DNA of 10,305 bases from Chromera velia (Eukaryota > Sar > Chromeraceae), in NCBI GenBank assembly GCA_018398765.1, contig JAHBMJ010003495.1, positions 1 through 10,305 on the forward strand. The letters are read 5' to 3'. The notes under the pieces were generated by a model. That model saw nothing but the letters and a program-made list of their open reading frames with translations. It ran no database searches and was not told where the DNA came from. Of the stretch, positions 1 through 7,914 are shown piece by piece; within the stretch, counting starts at the first letter, position 1; each line of letters begins with the position of its first letter. Both the position numbers and the translations under genes were made by a program.

Positions 1-13
1 GGGGGGGGGGGGG
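1..13. repeat. G homopolymer at contig edge
   Basis: Thirteen G at the very start of the window, mirrored by sixteen G at the other end. Two G runs at both extremities point to an assembly that stopped in homopolymers, not to a biological boundary. On the minus strand this C run would fall inside or beside the last visible part of the SH3b gene. Confidence 0.9.
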
Positions 14-233
14 TGCTGTGGCTTCCTGATGCAGTGAGAGGCAAAGAAACACAAGTTGAGCTGGAGCGAGGCAGGCACCGATGAAGAAAAGGGGGGGAAA
101 CAGGCAAGCGCGAAGTTACAAAGACTGAGAAAAATGGGGAGAGGACAGATACGCACAAAAATATGCGAGGAAGGGAAAAAGTGGCTGACGCCCTCGATCT
201 CCACGGACTTCCGCACATTCAGCATGAACGAAT
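1..233 (-). CDS. SH3b gene, exon 4 (unit 3), end not found
   Basis: Starts after TTGTTGCAG with two bases that complete an Asp codon from exon 3. The result, VYKSIDSFMLNVRKSVE, lines up without gaps with the starts of units 1 and 2 and has the LNVR core typical of SH3b domains. Beyond about position 180 the frame stays open to the contig edge but turns pyrimidine-rich and unprotein-like, so a donor (for example C|GTATCT near 152) is likely. The remainder of the gene is missing. Confidence 0.45.
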
Positions 234-843
234 CTGCAACAACAGAAGAGCGAAAGCACACGCAGAAAGAGGGTAGGGGAATGCAACACTCAAAGACACA
301 ATAGAGCTCTCCCACGGCCATCCACACAATCTACACGTGAGGAACGGAACAGGTGTCCTTCCCGTCTCGCTCCAAAAACAGAACAAAGTTGCCAACGGCC
401 TTCTCGTGCAGCAGGAGTTAGAATGAAAAGTCAAAAAAAAAAAAAAAAAAGAACAGGAATTACAGAGAGGCCAAAAAATAAACGCACGATCAACTCCTGA
501 GATGTCTTGTGCAGCTAAGACATATACATGCCTGCATGCGCACCCACCCACCTATGGACTTGTACACTTTCGGAGGGTCGTACACCCTCTCAGGCTCGTC
601 CTCCGGGACCAGAAGGAAGGCCCCCAGTTGGCCCCCGGCCTCCACAAGTCTCTCTGACACCCACCCCTCATCCACCCTCAGCCTCAGGACCCCCTCCTTC
701 GACACAGCTGCGTCCTGAACGACCACCGCGCGGTCAGGGGCCAGGCGGCAGACGCGGGGAGAGCCCAGATCCGCAGTCTCTCTGCTTGAGGGGGGAAGGA
801 AGGAAGGAAAAGACACAGAGAGAGACACAAAGGGATTTACACA

Positions 844-884
<41 letters not shown>

Positions 885-2318
885 GGAGAGGATAAACAGG
901 AAAGGTAAAAGAGAGCGGCAAAGGAAGGCCATAAGACAGGGAGTTGGACGGACAGAAAGCAAGCATTGACTTTCTTTGAAATTCCACGGCATACCTTCCC
1001 ATCGGATGCCCGGCAGGGTACACCCCATTGCATTAAAATAAAGAAGCAGCCACTTCGGATCTAGGGGGGAGACTCCCTGCCTGCCTTGCTGTTCCTTCCA
1101 GTGACCCACACCGTTCCTTTCTCACAACAATCAACAAACGCGTTCCGTTCCCCTTCTTGAAGCAACAGCTTGACAACAAGAACAAGTCTGGGAGCCGAGT
1201 GACTGACCTGACGTTAGCGTAGTAAGGTCCAACTACCCTGTAGACCAGCCCTCTCTCCCAGGGTAAACGGTTCGTCTCGAGAGGGGCCCCCCTCCCTTTG
1301 CTCGAAATCTCCCTGTCTCTCTCCCTGTCTCTGTCTCTTCCTTTGCCCTTCGCCCAGAGCAGTTCTCTCTCTCTCGCCCCATGAGGAGCAATCCGCTCGG
1401 CAGTGGATGATCTTCCGCTCCCACACGCACAGACACCCCCTCCTGTTTGCGTATGGAGACGGCCTCTATCCCTCCTTCTGCTTCCACAAAGGAGACGGCT
1501 GGGTCCCCCCACCCTTCCATGCCCATTTCCTGCGAGCGCTCTCTGGGATGAGGTCGAGATGCGCCCTTCCAGCCTCGACACGCGGACACGGTGATGCACA
1601 TCTGTACCCCCAGAGTGAGTGTGAGTGTGTGACCCCGGCAAAAGGCCCTCAGGAAGTTTCTGGTTCGGACAGGGGATCACGGTCAGAGAACACGGGAAGG
1701 AGTGGAAGTGAAGACCAGCTTCAGCGAACGAGAAGAGGACAGTCTGTCCCACTGCCTCTGCGAACGTCTCTGAGACAGAGCCGACCGTCGAGGCTCCCCG
1801 GTAGAGACTGCGAGACCGAACTTTTTGGGCTGTGACCCATCCAGTAAGGAGTTTCAGTCTGAGAGCGACCTCCCCATCTGCTTGATTATGGAAAACGCGA
1901 AGTTCGTAGACTCGGAAGAAGTCTCCAGACATCAGGCATCCCGCACGGTCGGTTGTGGGTTCGAGGCTCTTATGAATTTCAAGAGGGGCCCTAGACACGC
2001 ACCGATACACCAGATGGGGTCCCTGCAACAAAGGAGACGGAAAAGATCAAGAACACATGAATGCAGATGCATCTTCTCAGCCAAAGATTGGAACAGTGAG
2101 AAGCCTAATGTGCCAGCATAGGAAAACTAAGACTGACGGACCTCATCGTCAACGAATCCGTAAGCGCAACTCAACCAGCCCAGGAGTGAGCGGTCGACTT
2201 CCATCTGGATGCCGGGTTTACTGCTGATCGCCGTCTCTCCTCCAAAAGACAATTGCCGAAGAGGACCGGGAGGCTTGCACCGCAGGCAGCGCGGAGTGGC
2301 AGACGGAGCGTTGCCCAT
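1..2318 (-). CDS. Multi-SH3b-like protein with N-myristoylation-type start, intron-split, 3' truncated
   Basis: Gene-level model: exons 2318-2142, 2022-1208, 781-552 and 233 to near the contig end, joined by introns of 119, 426 and 318 bases. The predicted protein begins MGNAPS, fitting the N-myristoylation pattern (Gly2, small residue at 6), so membrane attachment is possible (inference). It then repeats an SH3b-like unit: a start with V-Y then an LNVR-like strand, a middle G-x-F-x-V strand, and an end LRL....GWVS. Unit 1 covers about residues 63-127 (GWVT at 120-123), unit 2 about 318-378 (GWVS at 370-373), and unit 3 starts at 403. Exon 1 ends with a similar LLGWLS tail. SH3b domains generally bind peptides or cell-wall-like ligands; the role here is unknown. 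Intron phases (0, 2, 1) agree at every junction. Weakest part: the middle of exon 2, which may hide an intron. Confidence 0.6.
433..450. repeat. A18 homopolymer (T18 on the gene strand)
   Basis: Eighteen A in the plus strand, inside the third intron of the SH3b gene. On the transcribed sense it is a T18 tract, about 200 bases before the acceptor at 234. Confidence 0.9.
552..781 (-). CDS. SH3b gene, exon 3 (end of unit 2, start of unit 3)
   Basis: 230 bases from acceptor TCAAGCAG to donor ATAG|GTGGGT. The first base completes an Arg codon begun in exon 2, so the junction reads ANVR-ETADLG without a break. The exon carries DRAVVVQD and LRLRVDEGWVS, the end of unit 2, then a linker and the first residues of unit 3 (VYKSI). 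It ends in phase 1. Codons here are GC-rich at third positions, unlike the AT-richer flanking introns, which supports real coding. Confidence 0.65.
839..884. repeat. Compound (AC)n(AG)n microsatellite in intron 2 of the SH3b gene
   Basis: About eleven AC units pass directly into about eleven AG units. On the gene strand this is (CT)n then (GT)n, 58 to 103 bases upstream of the exon 3 acceptor. Neighbouring GGAA repeats lie at 795-811. Such tracts vary in length between individuals and could affect splicing strength. Confidence 0.9.
1208..2022 (-). CDS. SH3b gene, exon 2 (unit 1 and start of unit 2)
   Basis: Open for the full 815 bases from acceptor TTGTTGCAG to donor CAG|GTCAGT (phase 2). 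The first 66 codons form a clear SH3b-like unit: LVYR, then GDFFRVYELRV, then ALRLKLLTGWVT. The last 14 codons (GLVYRVVGPYYANV) start unit 2. Between them the frame is open but uneven: one stretch, RVRVSRLEGRIST, again resembles a unit end, while others are low complexity (His/Thr run, Arg-Asp-Glu run). A candidate donor ACG|GTCGGC near 1786 means part of this middle could be intron. The two ends are firm; the contiguous middle is the simplest reading, not proven. Confidence 0.5.
2142..2318 (-). CDS. SH3b gene, exon 1 (start codon, MGNAPS)
   Basis: Fifty-nine codons from ATG at 2318 to a phase-0 donor GAG|GTCCGT; the frame meets a TAG shortly inside the intron. I chose this ATG over an in-frame GTG four codons upstream because it gives the myristoylation-type start MGNAPS. 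There is a CxxC (CLRC, residues 11-14) and a proline-rich stretch. The tail (residues 36-59, with LLGWLS) resembles the end of an SH3b unit. The intron that follows (2141-2023) ends in a good pyrimidine tract and TTGCAG. Confidence 0.6.
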
Positions 2319-2970
2319 GATGGCTGTCACCCTACGTGCCTGAAGAACAAATGGAATGGGTCCTCCCTGGTATAATCTCTCAAACTCTGCAGTCTCCTCA
2401 AGTGATGAACTTCAATTTCAGTCTGGGGACTCTTGGTCAAGGTTGCTGGCCCGAGTCCTTGAATACACACAGAACGAAGCGCTGCTGCTATACTAGCGAA
2501 TCACATACCTTTGCTTGACCCGAGCTCACATTCTGCTGCCACATTGCCTGGAAAATGCAAGCAACTTCGCTCTAAGCTATCAATTGGCAATTGGTGCCGA
2601 TATCTTTTCTTTCCTGTCAGTCTTCCCAGAAATTTTTTTGCAGAATCTTGCAGACTGACTCGACATCACCCCGCGGCCGCGCGGGACGGGCGGGGGGGCG
2701 CGGGGGGTCGGGGGGGCGCGTCGGACGTCCACGCCGCCCCCTGCGTCTCCGTACCTCTCAGTCTCCTTCTCGGACCGAATCTAGGTCTCCTTCTCCGTCC
2801 TATTTTTCGGGATGGTACTTTCTCCTACGCTGGCCCCGGTCAAAAGCACCAGGCGGAAACAAAGATCTCAATTTCTTTGTTTCTCTCTTTTGGCGGGACA
2901 AAAAAGAACGAAGCGAGTCAAAAGTTTGGAATTCCACCACTACGAGCACATGAACGTAGACGGTCATACT
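2319..2970. other. Intergenic region upstream of the SH3b gene, with GC-rich patch
   Basis: No gene that I can support. A strongly GC-rich patch at about 2670-2741, containing a NotI-type GCGGCCGC and long G runs, lies some 350 bases upstream of the SH3b start codon and could be part of its promoter region (inference only). A short direct repeat GTCTCCTTCTC occurs at 2761 and 2785. The open frame that crosses this region continues into the foldback element and looks fortuitous. Confidence 0.5.
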
Positions 2971-3363
2971 TATACCGCATTTGGCTGAAATTTGCATGGC
3001 ACTTGATTCGGATTAATTTCGGACGAAAAAAAATGAGTTTTGAAATGTATGCTGGGGGCCCCCAACATGTTGGGGAAGGGGCCCTGGCACTCCATTTACA
3101 TGTCCGACAACTTTCCATGGCCCGATTCAATTTGTTTGAAATTCAGATTCACATCTGACGAAATTTAGTCTGTCAGATCTGAATCTAAATTTCGAACAAA
3201 TTGAATTGGTCCCCGGAAAGTCGTTAAGCATGGAAGTGGAGTGCCGGGGCCCCTTTCCCAACATATTGAGGGCCCCCAGCATGCATCTGAAAACTTAAAA
3301 AAAAAAAAAAATTCCGAATGATATCCTGTGACAAAATTGCAAAATTCAAGTGTACGCGGTATA
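2971..3363. mobile_element. Foldback / MITE-like element with long inverted arms
   Basis: The left arm (2971-3159) and right arm (3172-3363) are imperfect reverse complements over about 190 bases each, with only a 12-base loop. Matching landmarks are TATACCGC/GCGGTATA at the ends, GCATGCTGGGGGCC-like blocks, GGCACTCCA/TGGAGTGCC, TTCAATTTGTT/AACAAATTGAA and TCTGAC/GTCAGA next to the loop. If TA is the target duplication, the element proper is 2973-3361 with TACCGC termini, which would fit a Tc1/mariner-like MITE. It has no coding capacity. The arms differ by substitutions and small indels, including an A14 run in the right arm, so it is not recent. Confidence 0.75.
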
Positions 3364-4019
3364 GACACTAGGCAGGAAACAAAGGTTGACTACCCATCAA
3401 AAATTGTGATCAAACGGTTCTTGTGCTCCTTCGGTGAAGACCACGATGACTGAGAATCATGAAAAGAAAAACATTAAGTCAGTAAACGACCAGCCACCCC
3501 CTGTTCCTGCAATGTGCTATGGAGATTTCATATTATTTAAGTCAAAACTTTTGTACGCGACTCAACAAAAGTATTCAGCCATACATTTTCGTATACTAAC
3601 CCGTACATACCCCTCGCATATACCCCTCGCAGATGGAAAATGCGAATCAAAGAGAATTTCAAACCAGGGAGGGAGACATGAAGGAGATACAAAATGGCAT
3701 AAACATTATGTCAGCAGACAGAGTAAAGACACAGAAGTAAGAGAAGAGGCAACGGAAAAATAAAAGAAAGGCAACACCTATTGACGTTCTTCTCAGACTG
3801 TCATCCCTAGGCTTCTATCCGTCTTGTATGCTGGTCAGCCGATGCCCATCCAATGGACGAACCTTCACAACAATTAGGCGCAGCGTGTAAGGCTGCATAG
3901 ACATTTTTTTTTGTGGGTTCTTTATGTTATCAGTTTTCCCCTTTTTCATCCTTTTTTGCTTTCAGGTCCAAGGGTAAGGATGCCGGCCTTTGTGCATTAT
4001 TCGAGTACGCAGCCCCAAG
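3364..4019. other. AT-rich stretch without recognisable gene
   Basis: An open frame at 3434-3763 (109 codons) lacks recognisable motifs, and I do not support it as a gene. A small tandem pair of ATACCCCTCGC occurs near 3607-3632. Nothing else stands out. Confidence 0.5.
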
Positions 4020-4126
4020 TTCAGTGTAGTACTGATAACACGTTGGCGGCGCTAGGCATCAGTACTACAATATGCATATTGTAGTACTGATGCTTGGCAC
4101 CGCCAACGTGTCAGTACTACATTCAG
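4020..4126. mobile_element. 97-bp nested-palindrome MITE with 5-bp target duplication
   Basis: TTCAG at 4020-4024 and 4122-4126 flanks a 97-base element. The 11-mer TGTAGTACTGA or its reverse complement occurs four times: 4025-4035, 4059-4069 (reverse), 4080-4090 and 4111-4121 (reverse). The two halves are therefore each bounded by inverted 11-mers and are themselves inverted copies around a central ATGCAT (4072-4077). Between the 11-mers the arms share CACGTTGGCGG with about three mismatches and a TAA insertion on the left. Confidence 0.8.
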
Positions 4127-5679
4127 AGATGCGTTGGTCTTTGGAGTATTTTCTCTTCCCTCGATCATACCAACTTCTTTTTGCCCTGTTTGCGTCAACC
4201 TGGGCCATGGTCTGCTCTTCTGAGATGTCCTTTCCTTTCCAAATACATCTCTCACATAAGTTTTGAGGCTGCTGAGGATACCGTCTTACCTGCAGGAAAT
4301 TTCTAAACTAGCATGGGTGAGAGAAAGTTTCGGTTGGGCATGGGTACTTCTCAACTATAAAAAGAGGGTCAGCATTTTCCGTTCCCTTTTTTTCAAAATG
4401 TCTCCTCCCCCTTTTTTTGTACTGCTGAGTTGTCACTGTTGCGCCTCTCTACAAAAACGAGATGTATTGAGGCTTTTTTATTATACATGCTTTCTTTTTC
4501 ATCGCTTTGCTTCCTTGGGTACCTGCAGGGACGTACATATCTCTAGGACATATCTACCTAGAATTAGGACGTCTTGATCTTTCTAATAAGGCTGTCCTTT
4601 GTACATTACCTCTATGATACTTCAAGAGAGGGTTAGAATTCGTCTTGTCTGTCTTCTTGTTTTCTATTCTTGGCTGATCGATCCCGTCCGGTGGTATGAT
4701 TTTTCTATATATTCCTGTTCAGCCTTCCCTTTCTCAATCTCTCGCCTCCCCTTCCCCTCTTTTATCTGGCTGTCTTACTGTCTGGTTGGTTTGTCTGTCC
4801 CTCCTTTCACTGGCTGTGGTAAAAAAGACAAACAAAAGAAACAGAAATCGCAAGAAGAGAGAAAGTCTGACAAAAGAGAAGTCTGATGTTTATACAGTCT
4901 ATACATCGTCATCATCATCATCATCATACGCTATCGCCATCAGCCTATAGTAGGCGTCTAGCATTCGGCAAGTCACGACATGCAAGACAGATTGTTAAAG
5001 ATGGACTCTCACTCGGCAACATTTGGCAAACTAGCTTAACAACTACATTTCTTCTCAAACTCTTCCACTTCTGGCAGGGCGTGCTTGCATATGAGCGAGG
5101 CTGCTTCATGTGATGTTAACTGTCAGCCATGCCACACCACCTCGTAACGCCATCCTGTACATCGTATGAGTGTTTAACTAAAGGTGAGGTAACGTTTTTC
5201 TCTCTTTTTTAGAGAGCCCTTCTTTTTTTATTGCCCATCACTTGGTATGAAGAGAAGAGTTTATCGACAGACACAGTGTCCATTGATGAAGGTGATCGTT
5301 TTTGTACGGTTTTGTCTGAGTACAGAAAATTTGTAGCTTCTTCTTAGATTCTTCTCCTCAGGGCCTTTGCCCATCAAGACGCTCATCTATGTTCAATGGT
5401 TGCATGTAAACTGTCTTTGGTGCCTATCTATGTCTTAACAACGGTAATCTATAGAGAATGGTGGAGTTTAGAAATCATGAATTCAAAGAAAAGCATGGAA
5501 AATAGAAGAGTCAGAAACTAGGGGGAGAATGGTAACAAAAGGTGAAAAAGAAGACAAATTGTAGAGGAGCTTTTCAGTAAGAGTAGATACAAGTGTCTTG
5601 AAGGCTGACCGAAATAATGGTTATGCGTCTGCCCTCTTGCATGCACACAGCGAAAGCATGATACCCTATCTACCCGCAG
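4127..5679. other. No supported gene; possible unseen upstream exons of the LRR gene
   Basis: Several open frames of 70-104 codons occur, all with biased, pyrimidine-driven composition and no domain I recognise. Since the first LRR exon I can see opens in mid-codon after a splice acceptor, its upstream exons should lie here or beyond, but I could not locate them. Confidence 0.4.
4904..4926. repeat. (ATC)n trinucleotide repeat
   Basis: A short run of CAT/ATC units with one CGT interruption, in noncoding sequence. Confidence 0.8.
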
Positions 5680-5781
5680 GTCCTGACGTCATGATATTAA
5701 AAAACAAAAGAAGCAAAACGATGGACTTTATCAAGGAGTTGAGAGACTATGACTGTACTCTGGAGAAGCTAGAATTTCCAA
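5680..5781 (+). CDS. LRR gene, exon a
   Basis: Acceptor CTACCCGCAG, donor CCAA|GTTAGT, both phase 1, 102 bases. The segment [18 protein letters not shown] is LRR-like, whereas the first ten residues are Lys-rich and less typical. The frame upstream of the acceptor is also open for about 27 codons, so the true start of the exon is not certain. Confidence 0.45.
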
Positions 5782-6328
5782 GTTAGTCGATGGTTTGTCC
5801 GTGTTCTCTAAAACTGAATCTGTCAGTGACCTATCCTTTCGGATTCCGCTTTAATCGTGACTTGATGGCAGTTTGAAACCAACTATGAAGTAAACATCAC
5901 TCAGCTCATTTATTCAGTGACACATCACTCATCGGGCCTCCGAGTCAGTAAGACTGCCGCGATTCATCACTTCAAAATCCGATCCAGTTGTTTTGTCCGT
6001 TTCCCTTTCGTGATAACATGATGCTGAATAGAAGCAATCGATATGTGTGCTTAGCAAGAGACGGGGTCATCCAACAACTTTCTTCTGACATCGCCTTCCG
6101 TACAGATTGTGGCCTAAACGACCCTCTGGCTGTAACTTTTTTTGGATGTCTCTCAAGGAGCGTCCTGCATCTAAACCTCAGAGGTAATTCCAGCACCCTC
6201 TGACGTGGAGTCTTCCGCTCACCATACTGGTTCTCATATTACAAAGCAATAAGTGGAAGAAGTGCAGTGGTGCTTGTTGTTTTGCTCTTTTTGTCTTTCT
6301 GCTCTCCCGGTTTCTTTCTTTCTTTTTT

Positions 6329-6359
<31 letters not shown>

Positions 6360-6360
6360 G

Positions 6361-6406
<46 letters not shown>

Positions 6407-7077
6407 CTCCTTCTTTTCTTTCTTCTTTTGTTTTTTTCTTTCCCTCTTTTTTCCTTCTTGCCTTCCTTCCTTCCTTCCTTCTTTTCCTTCTTTTTTTCTT
6501 CTTTCCTTCCTTCTTTTCCTTCTTTTTTTCTTCCTTTGGAATCCTTCCTTTCTTCTTTCCTTCCTTCCTTCCTTGCTTCCTTTCCTTCTTTTCTTCTTTC
6601 TCTCTTCCTTTTTTGATTGACCCAGTCGAACCTCTTCGGGTGGCACTGCCCCTTCTATGTCTCCCATAACCGTTACGGTAACGTTTCTCTATATATGCAG
6701 TGTGACTCTACAAATTCTCCTCAATTTGTAGGTAATCAATCATCTCGGCAGTCGCTCGATGGAAAACCTCAGAGTGCTTTTGACCGGTAGCACCCAGGGG
6801 CTGCCGTTTCTGTTGAGCCTAGATGTGAGGGACAATCCGCTAGGAGCGGGAGGGGAGTCATGTCGCGTCGCGTAGAGCTTCCACTGCAGATGTTCAGTCC
6901 AGAGGGGGTCGTTTAACTTACATTTGCCAGTGCCCTCGCTGTTGGACGCTTATCTCGATTAATAGTACTAAAGATTCCGGATCAGAAGGACGTAAGAGGA
7001 GACACGTTTGCGACTCTTGCTTGTAGTTCCGCAGCAGGCAAGAAACCCCTGCTGCAAAATTTAGATTTAACCAAAAA
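5680..7077 (+). CDS. Leucine-rich-repeat protein, internal fragment of intron-split gene
   Basis: Gene-level model with exons 5680-5781, 6055-6183, 6732-6871 and 6931-7077. The translation shows repeated LxxLxL(x)xN patterns: [25 protein letters not shown] and [10 protein letters not shown], spaced like the longer repeats of the ribonuclease-inhibitor class, with helix segments such as [10 protein letters not shown] between. Such proteins are mainly protein-binding scaffolds; no catalytic domain is visible. Introns are 273, 548 and 59 bases. Phases match at a-b (1/1) and c-d (2/2), but b-c is one base out of register. Both the 5' and 3' ends of the gene are unlocated. The last donor (AA|GTAACT) leaves the codon for the conserved Asn to be completed by the next exon. 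Confidence 0.6.
6055..6183 (+). CDS. LRR gene, exon b
   Basis: Acceptor GTGTGCTTAG, donor AGAG|GTAATT, 129 bases, phase 1 at both ends. It encodes [17 protein letters not shown] followed by VLHLNLRG, a helix-then-strand LRR unit. A second possible acceptor at 6031 is in the wrong phase for exon a, which decided the start used here. Confidence 0.55.
6309..6616. repeat. (CTTT)n microsatellite and polypyrimidine tract in LRR intron
   Basis: About 300 bases of almost pure pyrimidine on the plus strand. It begins with about 20 CTTT units (to about 6404, interrupted by TCTG) and then degenerates into CCTT and TTTTTC mixtures. It lies inside the 548-base intron between LRR exons b and c. Open frames of up to 142 codons on both strands here are products of the repeat. 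Confidence 0.9.
6732..6871 (+). CDS. LRR gene, exon c (register problem at its 5' end)
   Basis: Follows acceptor AATTTGTAG and ends at donor GC|GTAGAG in phase 2. The reading frame that carries [17 protein letters not shown] and [13 protein letters not shown] starts in phase 0, while exon b ends in phase 1. Joining b to c in phase 1 restores the expected LRGN but hits a stop (TAG at 6788-6790) after about 19 codons. The LRR content of the phase-0 frame is strong, so the register break lies in about 6732-6760. Confidence 0.5.
6931..7077 (+). CDS. LRR gene, exon d
   Basis: Acceptor CATTTGCCAG, donor AA|GTAACT, 147 bases, phase 2 at both ends. The first base completes an Ala codon from exon c, giving [16 protein letters not shown], then [11 protein letters not shown] and LLQNLDLTK. 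The intron in front is only 59 bases, short for this window but with matching phases. The downstream exon was not found. Confidence 0.55.
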
Positions 7078-7914
7078 GTAACTGTTGTGGGAGAAAAAAG
7101 TGAAGGCCCTAGAACGTGTAGACACTTGCTGAGCTAGACACTTAGGGGAGGGGGGCTTTCTTCCCTTCAGAGCTTCCGTTTACATTTGGGGTGGTGGAAT
7201 TGCTTGGGGGCAGATGCAGTAGGAGTCAGTCAGTTAGTTAGTCAGTGAATCTGTGGGGCAGAAAAGCAGGCAGGCAGCTACTGGAGGCACAGAAAGAAGA
7301 GTTATGAGTGTTGTTCCGATTCACTCCTTCCTGAGCTCTCCTGCATTCCCTCCTGTGCTCTCCTTTTATCCTCTTTTTGGCCATATGGCGGTCGTAAATT
7401 TTCTGCTCCACATGTTCTGTCAATGCACACACCTATGTATATTTGTGTCTAGAAATGAATCGTGCCAACACTTCCTGTGCCTGCAGCTTTCAAATCCTAG
7501 AAAGCTCCACTAGGAGCTCCAGGACCCCCAAAAGACATTGTCAGTAGATTCAGCCTCTCAGAAAGCCCTGTCGGGATACTCTTCTTTCAGCTCCTGGCTC
7601 TCCCAAAATGACTTCGTTTGGTTTTTGCTCATTGTCTTGCGTCTCATGCTGTGCACACATCAATTGTTTCATCAGCGCCTCGAGCCCTCCCTCACGTTTT
7701 CTATATAAACACTCTACGAAGCTGCATGTCGTCTAGCGTGTCATATCCAGGCTTTTGGTGTAAATACTGAACTTATCTTGTGTATGTTTCTCTTTGGAAT
7801 ATTTCTTCCCTGAAGCGTTTGGGTGGTCTGTCTCTAAATGGTGCTGTGTGACAGTATATCCCCCTCCTTCCTGCCATTACATTTGTCTATCTACCTGCGT
7901 CTCTTTGTCTGCAG
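7078..7914. other. Noncoding or intronic stretch after the LRR exons
   Basis: Several acceptor-like pyrimidine-AG sites are present (for example 7150-7160 and 7570-7590), but none opens a phase-2 frame with LRR content. A TATATAAA occurs at 7702-7709 and a strong acceptor at 7911-7914. I see no supported gene. Confidence 0.4.

Noticed and set aside
56-304. Plus-strand open frame of 82 codons
   Set aside because: Purine-rich antisense of SH3b exon 4 and its intron, with no motif.
331-402. Minus-strand segment encoding KAVGNFVLFLERDGKD and ending in a stop, after an AG
   Set aside because: Looks like a terminal exon, but its phase does not fit the exon 3 donor at 552, while the acceptor at 233 fits in phase and completes an SH3b unit.
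1955-1980. GGGTTCGAGGCTC resembling a tRNA B box (minus-strand exon region, read on plus)
   Set aside because: No pairing T-stem, no A box or acceptor stem at the right distance.
2511-3158. Plus-strand open frame of 215 codons
   Set aside because: Crosses the GC-rich patch and the whole left arm of the foldback element, with no consistent composition or domain.
4072-4306. Overlapping open frames starting inside the 97-bp palindrome
   Set aside because: Three overlapping frames on both strands with no motif; the start lies in the mobile element.
6184-6196. GGTAATTCCAGC, identical to a universal stretch of small-subunit rRNA
   Set aside because: The flanks do not match rRNA; the site is explained by an LRR exon followed by a splice donor.
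6239-6669. Open frames of 117-142 codons on both strands
   Set aside because: Pure products of the CTTT/AAAG repeat (Phe-Leu-Ser or Lys-Arg-Glu runs).
7702-7709. TATATAAA as a promoter TATA box
   Set aside because: No mapped start and no start codon at a suitable distance; a chance match in AT-rich sequence is as likely.
7810-7840. LRR-like SLKRLGGLSLNG on the plus strand
   Set aside because: Bounded by in-frame stops on both sides and no acceptor that gives a reasonable exon in phase with exon d.
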